Shown piece after piece: positions 6,151 to 9,301 of a DNA stretch of 9,301 nt. Below the pieces are notes generated by a model. It worked only from the letters and a program-made list of their open reading frames with translations. It ran no database searches and was not told where the DNA came from. The stretch is from Thiocapsa sp. UBA6158 (GTDB lineage Bacteria; Pseudomonadota; Gammaproteobacteria; Chromatiales; Chromatiaceae). A program made the translations under genes and the position numbers. The stretch's first letter is position 1; every line of letters starts with the position of its first letter. The stretch is taken from the NCBI RefSeq assembly GCF_002423035.1, contig NZ_DIUM01000075.1, positions 20,450-29,750 on the forward strand, read 5' to 3'.

Positions 6151-6609
6151 TTAGTGCGCCGTGCGCTGCATCGGCACCTCGATTCGGCGCACCGGTGCCT
6201 GAACGGGTATGCGCGAGCCGTCTTCGAAGGTCAGGGCGAGATCGACCATGTCGCCCGGCTCCAGAGGTTGTTTGAGGCCGATGAGCATCACATGCAGGCC
6301 GCCCGGCTTCAGGGTCACCGTTTCCCCGGCGGGAATCTCGATCTTCTCGATCCGGCGCATCCGCATCATCCCGTCCTCTTCGACGTGTGTGTGCAGCTCG
6401 ACGACCTCCGAGACAGCACTTTCGGCCCCGACCAGCGCCTGATTCTCCCCGGTTTGGTTTTCCAAAGACATGAAGACGGCGCTGTTCGCCTGCCCGGGCG
6501 GCACCGCCCGAGCGTAGGGATCGCCGATCGAGACCTCCGCGCCGAGCGCGGAGAAGGAGAGCATGGCGAGGAGGGTGGCGGCGAGCAGGGGCGATGCGTA
6601 TCCGGGCAT
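6151..6609 (-). CDS. Periplasmic copper chaperone PCu(A)C
   Basis: PCu(A)C proteins bind Cu(I) in the periplasm and help deliver it to cytochrome oxidase, working with SCO proteins. The 152-residue product starts with a signal peptide (hydrophobic stretch 8-20, likely cut after ALGA at 21-24). The family's copper motif H-X10-M-X21-H-X-M fits exactly: H73 in ELHTH, M84, H106 and M108 in GLHVML. Other landmarks are DPYARAVPPGQANSAVFM near the mature start and LKPGGLHVMLIGLKQPLEPG. The length is normal. The ATG at 6607-6609 has a strong Shine-Dalgarno (GGAGG, 7-nt spacer). It lies 45 bases after the SCO gene on the same strand, the usual partner order, so the two are probably one operon. Confidence 0.95.
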   Translation of the reverse strand: MPGYASPLLAATLLAMLSFSALGAEVSIGDPYARAVPPGQANSAVFMSLENQTGENQALVGAESAVSEVVELHTHVEEDGMMRMRRIEKIEIPAGETVTLKPGGLHVMLIGLKQPLEPGDMVDLALTFEDGSRIPVQAPVRRIEVPMQRTAH

Positions 6610-6654
6610 GTTGTGTCCTCCAACGGACGGCGTGGGTTTTGGGTGTGGCTTCGT

Positions 6655-7305
6655 TTAAGGTTCGGACCGATGTTCGGTGGGCGAGCTTGATCCCAGCAGT
6701 GTTCTGATCGCGGCGACGATCTCCGCCGAGGGGGTGGCGTGATCGAGGTTGCGCATGAGCTTGCCTTGAGTGTCTACGAGATGACTGTAGGCGGAGTGGT
6801 CGACGACATAGCCCATCGCCGAATCATCCAGATCGGTGCGCCTGTAAGCTGCGCCGTAGAGCTTGGCGACCTCGGCGATCTGCTCGGGTGTTCCGGTCAG
6901 GCCGAGGATCTCGGGGTGAAAATAGCCACTATACTGCGCAAGCCGCTCTGCAGAGTCTCGTTCGGGATCTACGCTGACGAAGAGAACCTGGACCCGCTCC
7001 AGTTCTTCGGGCGTCAGCTCCCTGAGCGCGGCCGCGATCAGGACCAGGTTGGTCGGGCAGATATCCGGACACCAAGTGTAGCCGAAGTAGATCAGAACGA
7101 CCTTGCCGCGCAGATCGGCGAGGGCGATCGGGCCGTTGATGGAGTCGAGAACGAAGTCCCCGCCTTGCGGCGGCGAGGCCAGCTCCAGCGTGCCGTGCTT
7201 CGGCCCGCTCGGATCCACACCGACCCCGGTCGGGGTCCAGAATAATAGCCATGCCAAGAGTCCGACGAGGATCGGAATAGCGATGATCAACAGCTTTCGC
7301 GTCAT
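6655..7305 (-). CDS. SCO1/SenC family copper chaperone / thiol-disulfide protein
   Basis: SCO proteins are membrane-anchored thioredoxin-fold proteins that bind copper and help build the copper centre of haem-copper oxidases. The 216-residue product has an N-terminal membrane anchor (about 5-23, LLIIAIPILVGLLAWLLFW) without a lipobox, so it is probably tethered facing the periplasm. The copper/redox motif is YTWCPDICP with C79 and C83, and the third ligand is H170 in VVDHSAYSHLVD. The FVSVDPERD block (109-117) and LTGTPEQI (136-143) are typical. Length and motif set are complete. The start ATG at 7303-7305 is fixed by the anchor; the ribosome site is weak (GGGG about 10 nt upstream). A PCu(A)C gene follows. 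A perfect FNR-type site lies 63 bases upstream. Confidence 0.95.
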   Translation of the reverse strand: MTRKLLIIAIPILVGLLAWLLFWTPTGVGVDPSGPKHGTLELASPPQGGDFVLDSINGPIALADLRGKVVLIYFGYTWCPDICPTNLVLIAAALRELTPEELERVQVLFVSVDPERDSAERLAQYSGYFHPEILGLTGTPEQIAEVAKLYGAAYRRTDLDDSAMGYVVDHSAYSHLVDTQGKLMRNLDHATPSAEIVAAIRTLLGSSSPTEHRSEP

Positions 7306-7367
7306 GATCGGGAGCCCCGCGGGGAGAAGTCCATCTACGCATCTTGGGCCGCGGGGTGCGATTCGCC

Positions 7368-7381
7368 TTGATGCACATCAA
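7368..7381. promoter_or_regulatory. FNR/Anr-type binding site between the SCO gene and mtfA
   Basis: TTGAT-GCAC-ATCAA is a perfect match to the FNR consensus TTGAT-N4-ATCAA and lies in the 195-base divergent region 7306-7500. Its centre is about 70 bases from the SCO start codon and 126 from the mtfA start. FNR-family regulators switch respiratory genes with oxygen, so control of the SCO/PCu(A)C copper pair is the more natural reading. No good -10 hexamer sits at the class-II distance on either strand, so direction and sign are open. Confidence 0.65.
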
Positions 7382-7500
7382 TCATACGGCGAAGACCCGG
7401 CCAAGCTCGGGCTTTTGCGCGATAGGACTCGTGTACTGCGCCATTCGCCCCGCATTGACGTTTCACGCCGTGCTCGGCTTCGCGGGCGGTCGGAACATCC

Positions 7501-8289
7501 GTGCGCGCTCTGACCGATTGGTGGCAGGCGCGCGTGCTCGAGCGCGAGCGCGCGCGCGTCGATCCCCTCGACTGGGTGCGGGTCCGGGACGCCCTGCCGC
7601 TGCTCGAGGACCTGAGCGAAGAGGACACCCGGCGTCTCGCCGATTTGGCGCTCCTCTTCCTGCGCGATAAGCGTCTGGACCCCGCGCAAGGGCTCGAGTT
7701 GACGCACACGATGCGTCTGGCGATCGCCCTGCAGGCATGCCTTCCCGTGCTGGAGCTGGGTCTGGATTGGTACCGCGGCTGGTATGCCGTCATCGTCTAT
7801 CCCGAGGAGTTCGTCCCCGAGCGTGAGGTCATGGGAGACGACGGTGTGGTCTGGACCGAGCATGAGGCGAAGAGCGGCGAGGCCTGGGAGCAGGGTCCGA
7901 TCATCCTCTCGTGGGCGGATGTCGAGGCCGGGATGGAGCGCGACGGTTACAACGTCGTCATCCACGAGTTGGCCCACAAGCTCGACATGCGCGACGGGGC
8001 TGCCAATGGATGTCCGCCGCTGCACGCCGGTATGTCTCCGAAGGTTTGGGCCGAGACCTTCTCGGCCGCATACGACGACCTGTGTCGACGGGTCGACGCC
8101 GACGAGGAAACACCGATCGATCCCTATGCGACCGAGTCGCCCGCGGAGTTCTTCGCCGTCGTCAGCGAATACTTCTTCGAGCTACCCGAGCTGCTCCATG
8201 CCGAATACGCGGCGGTCTACGATCAACTGCGGGCCTTCTACCGCCAGGATCCTTTAGCCCGCTTGGGCGTGACGCCGGAAACGATTTGA
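7501..8289 (+). CDS. mtfA: MtfA-family zinc-dependent peptidase
   Basis: MtfA (Mlc titration factor A) is a cytosolic zinc peptidase; in E. coli it binds the glucose repressor Mlc and has aminopeptidase activity. The 262-residue product matches the family along its length: LEDLSEEDTRRLADLALLFL, RIAL-type helix, LPVLELGLDWYRGW, VIVYPEEFVP, EAWEQGPIILSWADVE, VVIHELAHKLDMRDG and SPAEFFAVVSEYFFELPELL. The zinc site is complete: HELAH (155-159) with catalytic E156, and E216 in the PAEFFAV block as the probable third ligand. No signal peptide is present. The start is GTG at 7501 with only a weak upstream GGA, and the next in-frame starts would cut the conserved N-terminal region. Whether an Mlc-like partner exists here is unknown. 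The gene is divergent from the SCO gene and ends before a cluster of hairpins. Confidence 0.93.
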   Translation: MRALTDWWQARVLERERARVDPLDWVRVRDALPLLEDLSEEDTRRLADLALLFLRDKRLDPAQGLELTHTMRLAIALQACLPVLELGLDWYRGWYAVIVYPEEFVPEREVMGDDGVVWTEHEAKSGEAWEQGPIILSWADVEAGMERDGYNVVIHELAHKLDMRDGAANGCPPLHAGMSPKVWAETFSAAYDDLCRRVDADEETPIDPYATESPAEFFAVVSEYFFELPELLHAEYAAVYDQLRAFYRQDPLARLGVTPETI

Positions 8290-8325
8290 CGGCCCGGTTC
8301 CGTGGCGGCGGCCCAAACGTGGGGG

Positions 8326-8344
8326 TCGGGGTTGCAAACCCCGA
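8326..8344. terminator. Hairpin 1 of 3 between mtfA and the repeat protein
   Basis: TCGGGGTT (8326-8333) and AACCCCGA (8337-8344) form a perfect 8-bp stem with loop GCA. It lies 36 bases after the mtfA stop. No T-run follows on either strand, so it may act as a bidirectional RNA end or processing signal rather than a classic terminator. Confidence 0.45.
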
Positions 8345-8354
8345 TCAAAGGAGT

Positions 8355-8372
8355 CGGGGCCTTCCGGCCCCG
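8355..8372. terminator. Hairpin 2 of 3 between mtfA and the repeat protein
   Basis: CGGGGCC (8355-8361) and GGCCCCG (8366-8372) form a perfect 7-bp stem with loop TTCC, 10 bases after hairpin 1. No T-run follows. The stem base repeats the TCGGGG/CCCCG seen in the neighbouring hairpins. Confidence 0.45.
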
Positions 8373-8391
8373 CGTGGCGGACATCCTCCCT

Positions 8392-8409
8392 CGGGGCGAG
8401 GACGCCCCG
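8392..8409. terminator. Hairpin 3 of 3 between mtfA and the repeat protein
   Basis: CGGGGCG (8392-8398) and CGCCCCG (8403-8409) form a perfect 7-bp stem with loop AGGA. On the plus strand it is followed by GCTCTCGTTTG, the closest to a T-rich tail among the three and so the best candidate terminator for mtfA. On the other strand it is the first hairpin after the stop of the repeat-protein gene. Confidence 0.5.
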
Positions 8410-8424
8410 GCTCTCGTTTGAGCA

Positions 8425-9285
8425 TCAACGCCGGCGACGGTAAAGCTGCGCCAAGCCGGCGATCAATAGCACCAAGATTCCGAGTCCAAACGTACCCAGT
8501 GCAGGGATCGGCTCCGGTCCCTGCGGATTTGCCCGACCGGTGTAATGGCTCGGATCCTGGTCGCTCGCTGGATCCCCAACCGGCGGATTGGCGGTGGCAG
8601 TGCCGAGGTTGCTGTATTGACCCTCGACCGCCGTGCCGGTCGCCGTGCAGACCATGCTCTCTTCCACGGCCAGAATGGTCTTCGGACAGGTCACATCAGC
8701 CTCCTGATCGTCCGTGACCAGGATCTCGGTTAGCTCGACATTGCCGGTATTGGTCACGACATATTCCCAGTTGACCTGACTGCCGACGACGAGCGTCGGT
8801 CCCGGCGGCTCGTCGGCGTCCTGGCCATTGGTCGTTTTCTCGATGTCGATCCCGGCATCCACGCCGAAATAGTGGCTCGGGTCAGAGTCCTGGACCTGGA
8901 CGAGTGTTTCCGCTTGGGAGTTGGAGCCGACCGCAGTGGCGAGGTTCTCGTACTGTCCCGCCCGGGCCGTGCCGGTGACGGTGCAGGTGAGGCTTTCAGT
9001 TGGCCCGAGAGTGGCCGGCAATGCCTGATCACAGTCGTCGGATGAGATGACCACCTTGTCGTCATACACAACCACATTCGTCAAGGTGATACCACTGTTG
9101 AGGACTGGATTCTTGACCACGTATTTCCAGGTCACTGGATCGCCCACAACGACATAGGAACCGGGCGCGGAATTGGCATCGTCCCCATTGGTGGTCTTCA
9201 CGATCTCGATCTGCGGATCATCGCGAAAACCGAAATAGTGACTGGGATCGCTGGAGCTGACGGGACTGGGGGTATCCCCATCCCA
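8425..9285 (-). CDS. C-terminal part of exported DUF11-like repeat protein with IPTL-CTERM type tail
   Basis: The frame is open for 286 codons and ends in TGA at 8425-8427. It holds two long beta-rich repeats, starting near residues 24 and 147. Each opens I(E/D)I-(V/E)-KTTNG-DA, continues VVG-VTW-YVV or VVGSQVNWEYVV, has two Cys around a CT-TGTA block, and ends (S/Q)DPSHYFG or QDPSHYTG. This is the style of DUF11/DUF7507 repeats of surface proteins. The tail IPALGTFGLGILVLLIAG followed by LAQLYRRRR matches the IPTL-CTERM sorting signal: motif, membrane helix, basic end. The open frame begins with the end of a third repeat (SSSDPSHYFG), so the protein continued upstream. A TAA at 9286-9288 closes the frame 13 bases from the window edge. 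The only internal start, GTG at 9199-9201, lies inside a repeat and lacks a signal peptide, so this is a fragment, a frameshifted gene or a sequence-end error. Confidence 0.8.
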   Translation of the reverse strand, partial: WDGDTPSPVSSSDPSHYFGFRDDPQIEIVKTTNGDDANSAPGSYVVVGDPVTWKYVVKNPVLNSGITLTNVVVYDDKVVISSDDCDQALPATLGPTESLTCTVTGTARAGQYENLATAVGSNSQAETLVQVQDSDPSHYFGVDAGIDIEKTTNGQDADEPPGPTLVVGSQVNWEYVVTNTGNVELTEILVTDDQEADVTCPKTILAVEESMVCTATGTAVEGQYSNLGTATANPPVGDPASDQDPSHYTGRANPQGPEPIPALGTFGLGILVLLIAGLAQLYRRRR

Positions 9286-9301
9286 TTACACACATCTCAT
9301 A

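Noticed and set aside
6075..6275. 66-residue plus-strand frame starting in the gap after the PCu(A)C gene
   Set aside because: Its second half is antisense to the PCu(A)C gene and its Arg/Pro/Gly/Ser composition is that of a shadow frame.
7527..7560. GCGCGC-rich near-palindrome with CTCGAG at its centre
   Set aside because: It encodes RVLERERARVD at the MtfA N-terminus and is explained by GC-rich Arg/Glu codons. A structural role cannot be supported.

Overview
The window is GC-rich, densely coding bacterial DNA, most likely from a gammaproteobacterium. The protein sequences resemble those of purple sulfur bacteria (Chromatiaceae), but that placement is an impression from the sequences, not a search result. 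Nine protein genes are supported. Two are cut or broken at the window ends: thiC on the left and a repeat-containing exported protein on the right.

Left part (1-4145). The 5' part of thiC (thiamin pyrimidine synthesis) runs leftward. It is preceded by an unusually long leader of about 300 nt and a clear TPP riboswitch at 929-1074, also on the minus strand. A candidate promoter lies just upstream of the riboswitch. Divergently on the plus strand is a four-domain signalling protein, REC-REC-GGDEF-EAL. Both cyclic-di-GMP enzyme signatures are destroyed, so it looks like a FimX-type c-di-GMP receptor or scaffold rather than an enzyme. Ten bases further on is a protein of unknown function with two CxxC pairs, probably in the same operon.

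Middle (4146-7500). All genes point leftward. They are an endonuclease/exonuclease/phosphatase-family protein with no ATG or GTG start ahead of its domain, a dihaem cytochrome c4 with a promoter overlapped by an inverted repeat, a PCu(A)C copper chaperone, and a SCO/SenC copper chaperone. The SCO and PCu(A)C genes form a copper-delivery pair that normally serves assembly of the CuA or CuB centre of haem-copper oxidases. Cytochrome c4 commonly donates electrons to such oxidases, so this stretch has a respiratory theme. A perfect FNR/Anr-type palindrome lies between the SCO gene and the divergent mtfA gene and suggests oxygen-dependent control.

Right part (7501-9301). An mtfA-family zinc metallopeptidase gene (plus strand) converges on the 3' part of a gene for a surface or exported protein made of DUF11-like repeats and ending in an IPTL-CTERM type sorting tail. 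Three GC-rich hairpins with the same stem base stand between the two genes. The repeat-protein frame is closed by a TAA just before the window end, where base composition also shifts, so this end may be a broken gene or an assembly edge.

No tRNA, rRNA, CRISPR array, insertion sequence or phage gene was seen.
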